Source: Marmoricola sp.
GTDB lineage: Bacteria; Actinomycetota; Actinomycetes; Propionibacteriales; Nocardioidaceae
NCBI GenBank assembly: GCA_025964795.1
Contig: JAOPYC010000101.1
Span: 29,093-93,092, forward strand
Length of the DNA stretch: 64,000 nt
Direction: 5' to 3'
The notes under the pieces were generated by a model. It saw only the letters and a program-made list of their open reading frames with translations, had not been told where the DNA came from and ran no database searches. Below, in pieces: positions 8,565 through 16,338 of the stretch; position 1 is the first letter of the stretch; every line of letters starts with the position of its first letter. A program made the position numbers and the translations under genes.

Positions 8565-9566
8565 ATGCGTCTAGGTCTCATCGGGCTCGGCCGGATCGGC
8601 GCGTTCCACGCCGACACCCTGTCCCACCTCGAGGGCGTCGACTCGCTCGTCGTCACCGACGCGGTGCCGGCGGTCACCGCCTCCGTCGCAGAGCGCTTCG
8701 GCGCCGAGGTCGCCGACTCACCGGAGGCGCTGATCGCCAGCGGCGTCGACGGGATCGTGATCGCCGCGGCCACGGGGGCCCACACCGCGCTGATCAGGGC
8801 GGGCGTCGACGCCGGCCTCCCGGTCTTCTGCGAGAAGCCGTTGTCCGGCGTCGTCGACGAGGCCGTCGCCATCGCCGCCCATGTCACCGCCAGTGGCGTT
8901 CCCGTCCAGATCGGCTACCCCCGGCGGTTCGACCCGGCCTACCTCGCAGCCCGCAACGCGGTGGCCGACGGTGAGCTCGGCTGGGTGCACACCGTGCGGT
9001 CGACGACCCTCGACCCCGCGCCGCCGCCCCGTGACTACATCGCCGGCTCGGGCGGGATCTTCCGCGACTGCTCGGTCCACGACTTCGACACCGTGCGCTG
9101 GGTCACCGGCCGGGAGGTCGTCGAGGTCTACGCCACCGGAAGTGCCCGCGGTGACGACTTCTTCGCCGAGCTGGGCGACGTCGCCACCGCCCAGACCCTG
9201 CTCACCTTCGAGGACGGCGCCACCGCGGTGGTCTCCAACACCCGCTACAACCCCAGCGGGCACGACGTACGCCTCGAGCTGCACGGGACCGCGGACAGCG
9301 TCGCCGCCGGCTGGTCGGACCACACGCCGCTGCGCAACCTCGAGCCTGGCTCGAGCTGGCCGACCGGCAAGCCCTGGACGTTCTTCATGGACCGGCTGGC
9401 CGACGCGTTCGTCGCCGAGCTGACCGCCTTCACCGACGTCGTCGCCGGGCGCCGGCCCAGTCCCTGCACCGTCGACGACGCCCTCGCCGTGACCTGGATG
9501 GCCGAGGCGGCAACCCTTTCCCTGCAACAGCACCGTCCGGTGCAGATCACCGAGGTACAGAAATGA
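8565..9566 (+). CDS. iolG: Inositol 2-dehydrogenase
   Basis: A 333-aa Gfo/Idh/MocA enzyme that oxidises myo-inositol to scyllo-inosose with NAD. The N terminus MRLGLIGLGRIGAFHADTL fits the IolG nucleotide-binding start, with the EKP signature at 90-92 (K91 catalytic). GYPRRFDPAY follows, and D/H residues of the active site appear in DCSVHDFD (H172). A good ribosome-binding site, AAAGGAAA, precedes ATG 8565 after a 42-bp gap. The gene overlaps iolE by ATGA. Of the three related dehydrogenases in the operon, this is the closest to true IolG in length and motifs. Confidence 0.85.
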   Translation: MRLGLIGLGRIGAFHADTLSHLEGVDSLVVTDAVPAVTASVAERFGAEVADSPEALIASGVDGIVIAAATGAHTALIRAGVDAGLPVFCEKPLSGVVDEAVAIAAHVTASGVPVQIGYPRRFDPAYLAARNAVADGELGWVHTVRSTTLDPAPPPRDYIAGSGGIFRDCSVHDFDTVRWVTGREVVEVYATGSARGDDFFAELGDVATAQTLLTFEDGATAVVSNTRYNPSGHDVRLELHGTADSVAAGWSDHTPLRNLEPGSSWPTGKPWTFFMDRLADAFVAELTAFTDVVAGRRPSPCTVDDALAVTWMAEAATLSLQQHRPVQITEVQK

Positions 9567-10471
9567 CCACCACGCCCACCCCCTCCGCAGCCGGTCAGCC
9601 CCGGATCGCCGGCGCGCCGATCTCCTGGGGCGTCTGCGAGGTCCCCAACTGGGGCTACCAGCTCACCCCGGGCCGTGTGCTCGCCGAGATGCGCGACGTC
9701 GGCCTGTCCGCCACCGAGCTCGGCCCGGAGGGCTTCCTGCCCGCCGACCCCGGGCAGATGGCCGACGTGCTGGGAGCACATCAGCTCAGCGCCGTCGGCG
9801 GCTTCACCCCCGTGGTGATGCACCAACCGGGTCACGACCCGCTGCCGGCCATCGACCGGATCCTCGACCAGTACCAGGCCACCAACGCCGAGGTCCTCGT
9901 GCTCTCCGCGACGTCGGGACTCGACGGCTACGACAGCCGTCCCACCCTCGACCACGACGGCTGGGACCTGTTGCTCGGCAACCTGAACCGGATCAGCGCC
10001 CGCGCTGCCGAGCGCGGGGTGCGTGCCGTCCTGCACCCCCACGTGGGCACCATGGTGGAGAACGGCGAGGAGGTGCAGCGCGTGCTCAGCGGCTCGTCCG
10101 TCTCCCTGTGCCTCGACACCGGTCACCTGCTGATCGGCGGCACCGACCCCGCGGACCTCACCCGGCAGGCCCCCGAGCGCATCGCGCACACCCACCTCAA
10201 GGACGTCGACAGCCAGATCGCGGCCAAGGTCCAGGCCGGCCGGCTCAGCTACACCGAGGCCGTGGTCGAGGGGATGTACCGGCCGCTGGGCACCGGGGAC
10301 GTCGACGTCGAGTCCATCGTCAGCACCCTGCAGGACAACGGGTACGCCGGCTGGTACACCCTCGAGCAGGACACCATCCTCACCGAGGAGCCCCGCGCAG
10401 AGGGACCTGTGACCGACGTACGCACGAGCGCCGACTACGTCCGCAGCCTGCTCGCGCTCGCGACGAGGTGA
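9563..10471 (+). CDS. iolE: Inosose dehydratase (2-keto-myo-inositol dehydratase)
   Basis: A 302-aa TIM-barrel enzyme that removes water from scyllo-inosose to give the diketone used by IolD. The opening APISWGVCEVPNWG is a hallmark of IolE. Metal-site residues appear in LHPHVGT, DTGHL, HTHLKD and the C-terminal TLEQD segment. The gene is coupled to iolG by ATGA overlap, giving the two consecutive early steps in order. Length is normal for the family. The upstream partner (iolG) and the downstream reaction (iolD) in the same operon support the assignment. Confidence 0.88.
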   Translation: MTTTPTPSAAGQPRIAGAPISWGVCEVPNWGYQLTPGRVLAEMRDVGLSATELGPEGFLPADPGQMADVLGAHQLSAVGGFTPVVMHQPGHDPLPAIDRILDQYQATNAEVLVLSATSGLDGYDSRPTLDHDGWDLLLGNLNRISARAAERGVRAVLHPHVGTMVENGEEVQRVLSGSSVSLCLDTGHLLIGGTDPADLTRQAPERIAHTHLKDVDSQIAAKVQAGRLSYTEAVVEGMYRPLGTGDVDVESIVSTLQDNGYAGWYTLEQDTILTEEPRAEGPVTDVRTSADYVRSLLALATR

Positions 10472-10479
10472 CCGGAACC

Positions 10480-11517
10480 ATGGAACCGCTGCGCGTCGGG
10501 GTGCTGGGGGCGGCCCGCATCAGCGAGCTGTCCATCATCGGGCCGGCGGCGGCCACCGGGACGCGGCTCGTCGCGGTGGCCGCGCGGGACCGGGGCCGGG
10601 CCGAGGCCTTCGCCAGCACCCACGGCGTCGAGCGGGTCCTGGACTCCTACGCGGACGTGGTGGACGACCCCGAGGTCGAAGCGGTCTACAACCCGCTGGC
10701 GAACAGCCTGCACGCCCCGTGGAACAAGGCGGCGATCCTCGCCGGGAAGCACGTGCTGACCGAGAAGCCGTTCGCCAGCAACACTGCTGAGGCCGCGCAG
10801 GTGCGCGACCTGGCGCGCGGTCGCTCGCTCGTGCTGTTCGAGGGGTTCCACTACCTCTACCACCCGCTGATGAAGCGGCTGATGTCGCTGCTCGCCGGCG
10901 GGGAGCTGGGCACGCTGCGACGTGTCGAGAGCACCATGCTCATGTCCGCGCCCGACGCGAGCGACCCGCGATGGTCGCTCGACCTCGCCGGCGGGGCGCT
11001 GATGGACCTCGGCTGCTACGCCCTGCACGCCCAGCGCGTCCTCGGAGACTTCGCCGGGGGCGAGCCCACGCTCGTCGACGCCATGGGCGCCGAGGGGGAC
11101 GGCTTCCCCGGCGTGGACGCCTGGGCCGACGCCTACCTGGAGTTCCCCTCCGGAGCCACCGGCCTCGCACGGTGCAGCATGACCAGCGACCACTGGGACA
11201 TGTCGCTGCGGGTGGTCGGATCCGCCGGCGAGGCATACATCCCCGACTTCCTCTACCAGAAGTACGACGACCGGATCATCGTGCGGACCGGCGCCGGCGA
11301 GCGCACGGAGCACTGCGGCGACGCCACGTCGTACACCTACCAGCTCGAGGCCTTCGTCGACGCCGTCCGCCAGGGTGCGCCCTACCGCACCGGCGCCGAC
11401 GACGCGGTCGCGACGATGGCGCTGATCGACAGCTGCTACCGCTCGATCGGCCTCCAGCCCCGCCCGTCGTACGCCGGACAGCTCATCACTTCCACCCCAG
11501 GAGGCACGACTCCATGA
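10480..11517 (+). CDS. Gfo/Idh/MocA-family dehydrogenase (2)
   Basis: A 345-aa NAD(P)-dependent dehydrogenase with the Rossmann start VGVLGAARIS and the signature TEKPFASN, followed by the GFH-Y and GGALMDLGCY segments common to the glucose-fructose/xylose dehydrogenase branch. I chose ATG 10480 because GAGGTGA at 10465-10471 is a well-spaced ribosome-binding site. A GTG at 10468 overlapping the iolE stop is an alternative start. It is the third member of this superfamily in the operon and is different from IolG. Its substrate could be an epimeric or O-methylated inositol. Confidence 0.78.
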   Translation: MEPLRVGVLGAARISELSIIGPAAATGTRLVAVAARDRGRAEAFASTHGVERVLDSYADVVDDPEVEAVYNPLANSLHAPWNKAAILAGKHVLTEKPFASNTAEAAQVRDLARGRSLVLFEGFHYLYHPLMKRLMSLLAGGELGTLRRVESTMLMSAPDASDPRWSLDLAGGALMDLGCYALHAQRVLGDFAGGEPTLVDAMGAEGDGFPGVDAWADAYLEFPSGATGLARCSMTSDHWDMSLRVVGSAGEAYIPDFLYQKYDDRIIVRTGAGERTEHCGDATSYTYQLEAFVDAVRQGAPYRTGADDAVATMALIDSCYRSIGLQPRPSYAGQLITSTPGGTTP

Positions 11518-12707
11518 CCACGTCCACGACTGCCCGCACGACCGGGTGGCTCTCCACGGCCGACTGCTCGCTCGACGACTTCAAGGCCGTGGTGGGTCGG
11601 CAGACCGACCTCGCGGACTACCCGCACGCCGACGCCGTCGAGCGCAACGTCCTGGTCTACGGCGAGAAGCTGCGCGCCGCGGTCGGATCGGCGGCTGGGC
11701 GCACCGCCGGGCAGACCGAGCTGATCCGCGCCCTGACCGACGGTCCGGGGATCGTGGTGTTCAAGCAGGCCTTCGTCGACCTGTCGGTCATCGACCGCGC
11801 CACCGACGCCTTCCTGGCCCAGATCGACGTCGAGAAGGCCGCCGGCAGCGCCGCCGGGGACCACTTCGCCAAGCCCGGCGCGAACGACCGTGTCTGGGGC
11901 GCGCTCGACAAGCTGGCGGTCGCCGCACCCGAGGTCTTCGCCGACTACTACGCCAACGACGTCATCGCGCTGGTCAGCGAGGCCTGGCTCGGCCCGGACT
12001 ACCAGGTGACCTCGCAGGTCAACGTGGTCAACCCCGGCGGCAAGGCCCAGACCGCGCACCGCGACTACCACCTCGGCTTCATGGACGCCACGGACTCCGC
12101 CCGCTTCCCCGCCCAGGTCCACCGGCTCTCCCCCACGCTGACCCTGCAGGGCGCGGTCGCCCACTGCGACATGCCGATCGAGACCGGCCCGACGCTCTAC
12201 CTGCCCTACTCCCACCAGTACGAGCCCGGCTACCTCGCCTTCCACCTGCCGGAGTTCACCGAGTACTTCCTCCAGAACTTCACCCAGCTGCCGCTGGAGA
12301 AGGGGGACGCCGCGTTCTTCAACCCCGCCCTGTTCCACGGCGCGGGCACGAACGTCACCACCGACGTACGCCGGATGGCCAACCTGCTGCAGGTGTCCTC
12401 ACCCTTCGGCCGTGCCATGGAGACCGTCGACCGGGTCGCGATGTGCCGGGCGCTGTTCCCGGTGCTCCTGGAGCGTCGAGCCGCCGGCGTACCCGAGCGG
12501 GCGCTGAACAACGTCGTCGCTGCGTCGGCCGAGGGCTACGCCTTCCCGACCAACCTCGACCGGGACCAGCCCATCGACGGGCTGACGCCCCAGACACAGG
12601 CCGACCTGGTCCGCCGAGCGCTCGCGGAGGAGTGGGCCCAGGAGGAGTTCGAGGCCGCCCTGGACGCCCAGACCGCTCGCACCCGCCCCGCCCCCACCCG
12701 TGGCTGA
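11514..12707 (+). CDS. Phytanoyl-CoA dioxygenase (PhyH)-family Fe(II)/2-oxoglutarate oxygenase
   Basis: A 397-aa double-stranded beta-helix oxygenase. The iron facial triad is H182-x-D184 (AHRDYH) with distal H275 (ALFHGAG); an arginine-rich segment after it (VRRMANL) can bind 2-oxoglutarate. The family hydroxylates or O-demethylates small molecules. It overlaps the previous dehydrogenase by ATGA and the next isomerase by 8 bp, so it belongs to the catabolic operon. An oxygenase is not part of the standard inositol pathway. Removal of a methyl group from methylated inositols such as pinitol is an attractive but untested role. Confidence 0.78.
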   Translation: MTTSTTARTTGWLSTADCSLDDFKAVVGRQTDLADYPHADAVERNVLVYGEKLRAAVGSAAGRTAGQTELIRALTDGPGIVVFKQAFVDLSVIDRATDAFLAQIDVEKAAGSAAGDHFAKPGANDRVWGALDKLAVAAPEVFADYYANDVIALVSEAWLGPDYQVTSQVNVVNPGGKAQTAHRDYHLGFMDATDSARFPAQVHRLSPTLTLQGAVAHCDMPIETGPTLYLPYSHQYEPGYLAFHLPEFTEYFLQNFTQLPLEKGDAAFFNPALFHGAGTNVTTDVRRMANLLQVSSPFGRAMETVDRVAMCRALFPVLLERRAAGVPERALNNVVAASAEGYAFPTNLDRDQPIDGLTPQTQADLVRRALAEEWAQEEFEAALDAQTARTRPAPTRG

Positions 12708-13575
12708 GACCCCCATGCCCACTGAGCTCCTGGCCACCTGCTGGACGCACACCGGTAACGCGCTGCCGGTGCCCGGACGCAACCTGAGCCCGATCGATGT
12801 CCGTGCCCGGGCGGAGGCCGTGGCCGCGGCGGGCTTCACCGGCATCGGCTTCACCATCGACGACCTGCACGCCGCCGAGGCGGCCTACGGCCTGGCGGAC
12901 GTACGCCGGATCTGCGACGACCTCGGACTCGTCCACCTCGAGGTCGAGCTGCTCGAGCAGTGGTGGACGAGCGGGGCGCAACGCGCGGAGTCGGACCGGA
13001 AACGGCAGGCGCTGCTGCACGCCGCCGAGACGCTCGGTGCTCGCCAGGTCAAGATCGGGCCGGACACGTCCCTCGTCGAGCCCCTGACCGACGTCGCGCA
13101 CTGGGCCTCAGAGCTCCACCTCCTGGCCACGCAGGCCGCCGAGTTCGGGACCCGGGTGGCGCTGGAGCCGCTGCCCTTCTCCAACATCGCGGACTTCCTG
13201 CTCGCCGCCGACCTCGTCGCCGCCGCCGACCACCCCGCCGCCGGCCTCGTGGTGGACACCTGGCACCTGGAACGCGGACCGTCCACGCTCGCCGACCTGG
13301 CGGAGGTCCCCGGCGAGAAGGTGTTCGTGGTCGAGCTCAACGACGCGCCCGCCCTGCAGTCGGATGACCTGTTCCACGACACCATCCACCACCGGGTGCT
13401 GTGCGGCGCAGGCACCTTCGACGTCAGCGGCTTCGTCACCACGCTCCAGGAGATCGGCTTCACCGGCCCCTGGGGGGTCGAGATCATCTCCGACGCCCAC
13501 CGCGGGCGACCCCTGTCGGAGTCGCTGCCGGAGGTGTATCGGACGGCGATGGCGTTGTTCGACGCACGCCCCTGA
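12700..13575 (+). CDS. Sugar-phosphate isomerase/epimerase-like TIM-barrel protein
   Basis: A 291-aa xylose-isomerase-like TIM barrel (IolE/IolI superfamily). Likely metal ligands are the glutamates in VALEPLPF and FVVELND, the aspartate-histidine pair in VVDTWHLE, and the final GVEIISDAHRG. The GTG start at 12700 overlaps the dioxygenase stop; ATG 12715 is an alternative. It is the last gene of the operon. It may act as an inosose isomerase (IolI-type) or as a second dehydratase. The sequence shows the fold and metal site but not the substrate. Confidence 0.75.
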   Translation: MAETPMPTELLATCWTHTGNALPVPGRNLSPIDVRARAEAVAAAGFTGIGFTIDDLHAAEAAYGLADVRRICDDLGLVHLEVELLEQWWTSGAQRAESDRKRQALLHAAETLGARQVKIGPDTSLVEPLTDVAHWASELHLLATQAAEFGTRVALEPLPFSNIADFLLAADLVAAADHPAAGLVVDTWHLERGPSTLADLAEVPGEKVFVVELNDAPALQSDDLFHDTIHHRVLCGAGTFDVSGFVTTLQEIGFTGPWGVEIISDAHRGRPLSESLPEVYRTAMALFDARP

Positions 13576-13626
13576 CGTGGGTCTTCAGCTGCCGGCGCTG
13601 AGGCCTCTCGGACTTTCGTCCGTTGT

Positions 13627-13932
13627 TCAGCCGCCTGGTGGGGGCGGCCGCTCAGCAGACGCCGTACGTCGGGCGGTGGGGTGGACGGCGCGTTCCTCGC
13701 GGTCCAGCTCTCGTTCTTCGCGGCGGGCCTGGTCGTCCGGGTCCACGGTGCCGACGAGGTGGCGTCCGGCCTTGGCAAGCTCTGTGGCGTCGAGCTTCTT
13801 GGCATGGTCGAGCATGAACTCCACACCACGTCGGCGGACGTCGAGGTCGCCGGGGAGCCGGTCGATGGACCTGGTGATCACCTGAGCCTTCGCCGACGAC
13901 AGCCACCGGTCGCGCGACACCTGGCTGGACAC
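13627..13932 (-). pseudogene. Remnant of a DUF222 / 13E12-type HNH endonuclease gene
   Basis: About 100 codons read as the helical DUF222 domain: LSSAKAQVITRSIDRLP, then LDATELAKAGRHLVGTVDPD and DREERA. This is the pattern of the abundant actinobacterial 13E12 repeat proteins. The C-terminal HNH nuclease motif is missing, and a TAG at 13942-13944 closes the frame just upstream, so neither end is intact. The full protein is normally 400 aa or more. It fills most of the 439-bp gap between the cyclitol operon and the epoxide hydrolase. Confidence 0.55.
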
Positions 13933-14014
13933 CTGTCCGACCTAGAACGTGTTCTCGTCCCTGGCCAGGGTCCCCCCCACCTGGGAGGCTCGTCCTCCAC
14001 GAGGAGGAGCTGAC

Positions 14015-14896
14015 ATGGAGACCTGGTCCGTCAACGGCGTCGACCTGGCCGTGCGCGCCGAGGGCTCGGGACCGCTCGTGGTGCTCGCGCACGGGTTCCC
14101 CGACCTCGCGCTGACCTGGCGACTGCAGGTGCCGGCGCTGGTCGCGGCCGGCTACCGCGTGCTCGCCCCCGACATGCGTGGCTATGGCGCCAGCGCGCGA
14201 CCCGAGACCGTCGAGGCCTACCGGAGCGACGTGATCGGCGAGGACCTGGTCGGGCTGCTCGACCACGAGGGGGTGGAGCATGCGCACTTCGTCGGGCACG
14301 ACTGGGGCGCCGCCAGCGTGTGGCCGCTGGGGCTGACCCACGCCGACCGGGTGCTGTCGCTGACCGGGCTCAGCGTCCCCTACGCGCCGCCCTCCCCGGC
14401 CCCGCCGACCGAGATCTTCCGGCGCCGGCTCGGCGAGGACTTCTACATGCTCCGGTTCCACCGCGACGACGCGGTCCCGGTGCTGGAGCGGGACGTGGCC
14501 CACACGCTCGCCCTGATCCTGAACGGCCGCCTCGAGGACCTGGGGCCCGGGGCCGGGGCCGACCGGCCGACGTGGCTGCCCGAGGACGTCTTCGACGACT
14601 ACGTCGCGGCGTTCGCGCGCACCGGCTTCGCCGCCGCGCTGCGCTACTACCGCAACCTCGACGCCAACTGGCGGCTCGCGACCCAGCGGGACGCCATTCT
14701 GATCGAGGCGCCGTCGATGTTCGTCACCGGCTCGCTGGACCCGGTCGCCCGGTTCATGCCGGGCACGCAGGGGTCCGACGCCTTCCGTCATCTCGAGCAG
14801 CACCTCGTCGACGGCGCCGGCCACTGGGTGCAGCAGGAGGCGCCCGAACAGGTCAACGCCCTGTTGCTCGCCCACCTGGCCGCTTCCGCGTCGTAG
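14015..14896 (+). CDS. Epoxide hydrolase-type alpha/beta hydrolase
   Basis: A 293-aa alpha/beta hydrolase of the soluble epoxide hydrolase class. HGFPD is the oxyanion-hole motif, the nucleophile is D96 in GHDWG, the acid is D242 (SLDP) and the base is H270 (GAGHW). Lid tyrosine candidates Y211/Y212 (ALRYYRN) polarise the epoxide in this family. An aspartate rather than serine nucleophile separates it from esterases. ATG 14015 has GAGGAGGAGC as ribosome-binding site; an upstream in-frame ATG at 13949 lacks one. Haloalkane dehalogenase is a less likely alternative. Confidence 0.82.
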   Translation: METWSVNGVDLAVRAEGSGPLVVLAHGFPDLALTWRLQVPALVAAGYRVLAPDMRGYGASARPETVEAYRSDVIGEDLVGLLDHEGVEHAHFVGHDWGAASVWPLGLTHADRVLSLTGLSVPYAPPSPAPPTEIFRRRLGEDFYMLRFHRDDAVPVLERDVAHTLALILNGRLEDLGPGAGADRPTWLPEDVFDDYVAAFARTGFAAALRYYRNLDANWRLATQRDAILIEAPSMFVTGSLDPVARFMPGTQGSDAFRHLEQHLVDGAGHWVQQEAPEQVNALLLAHLAASAS

Positions 14897-14914
14897 CCGG
14901 GCGTCCGGCCCGGC
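14896..14914 (+). terminator. Hairpin after the epoxide hydrolase
   Basis: GCCGGGC, a 5-base loop and GCCCGGC form a perfect 7-bp stem directly at the stop codon. There is no T-run, as is common in high-GC genomes. The remainder of the 249-bp convergent gap to 15145 shows nothing else I can support. Confidence 0.4.
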
Positions 14915-15145
14915 CCGAAGCGTGCTTTGATGGATGCAGGTTGCTGTGCCCAGACCCCGCGCACCGACGACGATCTCCGGCGAGCCCGCTCGCCGGTACC
15001 ACGTCAGCCTGCGGGGTCCGGTGTTGAGCAGCCAGCCCCTGCCCGTGGGCTGGCGGTGGATCACTGCGGTCGACCGACACCGGTCTCAGCAGCGTCAGCC
15101 GCAACGCCGCAGAGGCGTGCTCCGGCACGGCCGGGTGGGCTGGGC

Positions 15146-16171
15146 TCACCACGGGTTCCGGGGTGGACCCGTCGTGCCTCTGGTCGCGAGGTACGGCGGG
15201 ACGAGGATCTCCGCCGGGGCCGTCTCGCCCGCGTCGATCCGCGCCACCGCCCGTCGTACGGAGTGGTGGGCAGTCGCCCTCGCGTCCTGCCCGACGGTGG
15301 TGAGGTCGATGAACGGGAGCCGCGCCATGCTCACGTCGTCGTAGCCGACCACGCTGACCTGACCCGGCACGTCGACCCCCGCCGCGCGCAGCCCGAACAT
15401 CAGGCCCACGGCGGTGCGGTCGTTGAACGCGACCACCGCGGTCGGCAGCTTCCCCTCGTCGAGGAGCCGGGTGGCCGCGGCCAGGCCGTCCTCCTCGGTG
15501 GCGCCGCCCGTGACCACCCGCGTGTGCGCCTCGAGGCCGTTCCGCCTCATCAGGGTCCGGTAGCCGCGGCGCCGGTCGGCGGAGCTGCGGAAGCTCGCCC
15601 CGTCGACATGGGCGATCTGCACGTGGCCGAGTCCGACCAGGTGGTCGAGGGCCGTGGCGACGACCTCGTGGTCCGAGGTCCGCACCACGTCGGCCTCGGA
15701 CGCGCGCACCCGGCGGGACATCACGATGGTCGGTGACCGGCTGGTCAGCGTGGCCAGCTTCGAGGCCGGCATCTGGGGCGCCACGAGGAGCAGCGCCTCG
15801 CAGCGCTCGTCCAACAGCGCATCGGCTGCGCGCAGCTCCCCCCGGTCCGGCGTCGTGGCACCGAGCACCAGGTGGTAGCCGGCCGCCTCGGCCTCAGGGT
15901 AGAGCGCCTCGACGAGATCGCAGTGGAAGTCGTCCTGCACCTGGAACACCACCCCGAGCAGCTGGGTCCGGCTGCGCCGCAGCATCCGGGCACGGTTGTC
16001 CATGCGGTAGCCGAGCTCGGACGCGGCGGCCAGCACCCGCTCGCGGGTCTCGGGGCCGGCTCCGGGGACGTTGCGGAACACGGTCGAGACCAGCGCTCGG
16101 GAGACTCCTGCCCGGGCGGCCACGTCAGCCATCGTGGGTGGTCGCGTGCGGGGACCCGGGGGTTGGGCCAC
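15146..16171 (-). CDS. LacI-family repressor of the P450 gene
   Basis: A 341-aa LacI regulator: helix-turn-helix MADVAARAGVSRALVSTVF near the N terminus, hinge NRARMLRR, then a two-lobed sensor domain of normal length. I chose GTG 16171 because GGAGG ends 6 bases before it; an in-frame GTG at 16177 lies inside that site. It is divergent from the P450 fusion with two palindromes in between, so it most likely represses the P450 and itself. The inducer is unknown. LacI control of a P450 is unusual because the family mostly senses sugars. Confidence 0.85.
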   Translation of the reverse strand: MAQPPGPRTRPPTMADVAARAGVSRALVSTVFRNVPGAGPETRERVLAAASELGYRMDNRARMLRRSRTQLLGVVFQVQDDFHCDLVEALYPEAEAAGYHLVLGATTPDRGELRAADALLDERCEALLLVAPQMPASKLATLTSRSPTIVMSRRVRASEADVVRTSDHEVVATALDHLVGLGHVQIAHVDGASFRSSADRRRGYRTLMRRNGLEAHTRVVTGGATEEDGLAAATRLLDEGKLPTAVVAFNDRTAVGLMFGLRAAGVDVPGQVSVVGYDDVSMARLPFIDLTTVGQDARATAHHSVRRAVARIDAGETAPAEILVPPYLATRGTTGPPRNPW

Positions 16172-16234
16172 GTCCACCTCCGTGCGCTCGCCTGATCGGC
16201 ACCATGCCAGAACCGGACGTTAGCGCACCCGGAC

Positions 16235-16246
16235 TGGATCGATCTA
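16235..16246. promoter_or_regulatory. LacI-type operator, copy 1
   Basis: TGGATCGATCTA matches the perfect palindrome at 16312-16323 at 11 of 12 bases, including the central CG step typical of LacI operators. It lies 63 bp upstream of the LacI start codon and 77 bp centre-to-centre from copy 2. Confidence 0.6.
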
Positions 16247-16311
16247 GAAACAGTGGCGCCGGGTCGTTGACCCGCTCCCGGGACGCGGCCTATCGTCGTC
16301 GTACCACCTTG

Positions 16312-16323
16312 TAGATCGATCTA
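16312..16323. promoter_or_regulatory. LacI-type operator, copy 2 (perfect palindrome)
   Basis: TAGATCGATCTA is a perfect 12-bp palindrome with a central CG. It ends 15 bp before the P450 start codon, next to the ribosome-binding GGAGA at 16329-16333. A repressor bound here would block transcription or initiation. AT-rich and palindromic, it stands out from the surrounding GC-rich DNA. Confidence 0.65.
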
Positions 16324-16338
16324 TACGCGGAGACGCCA

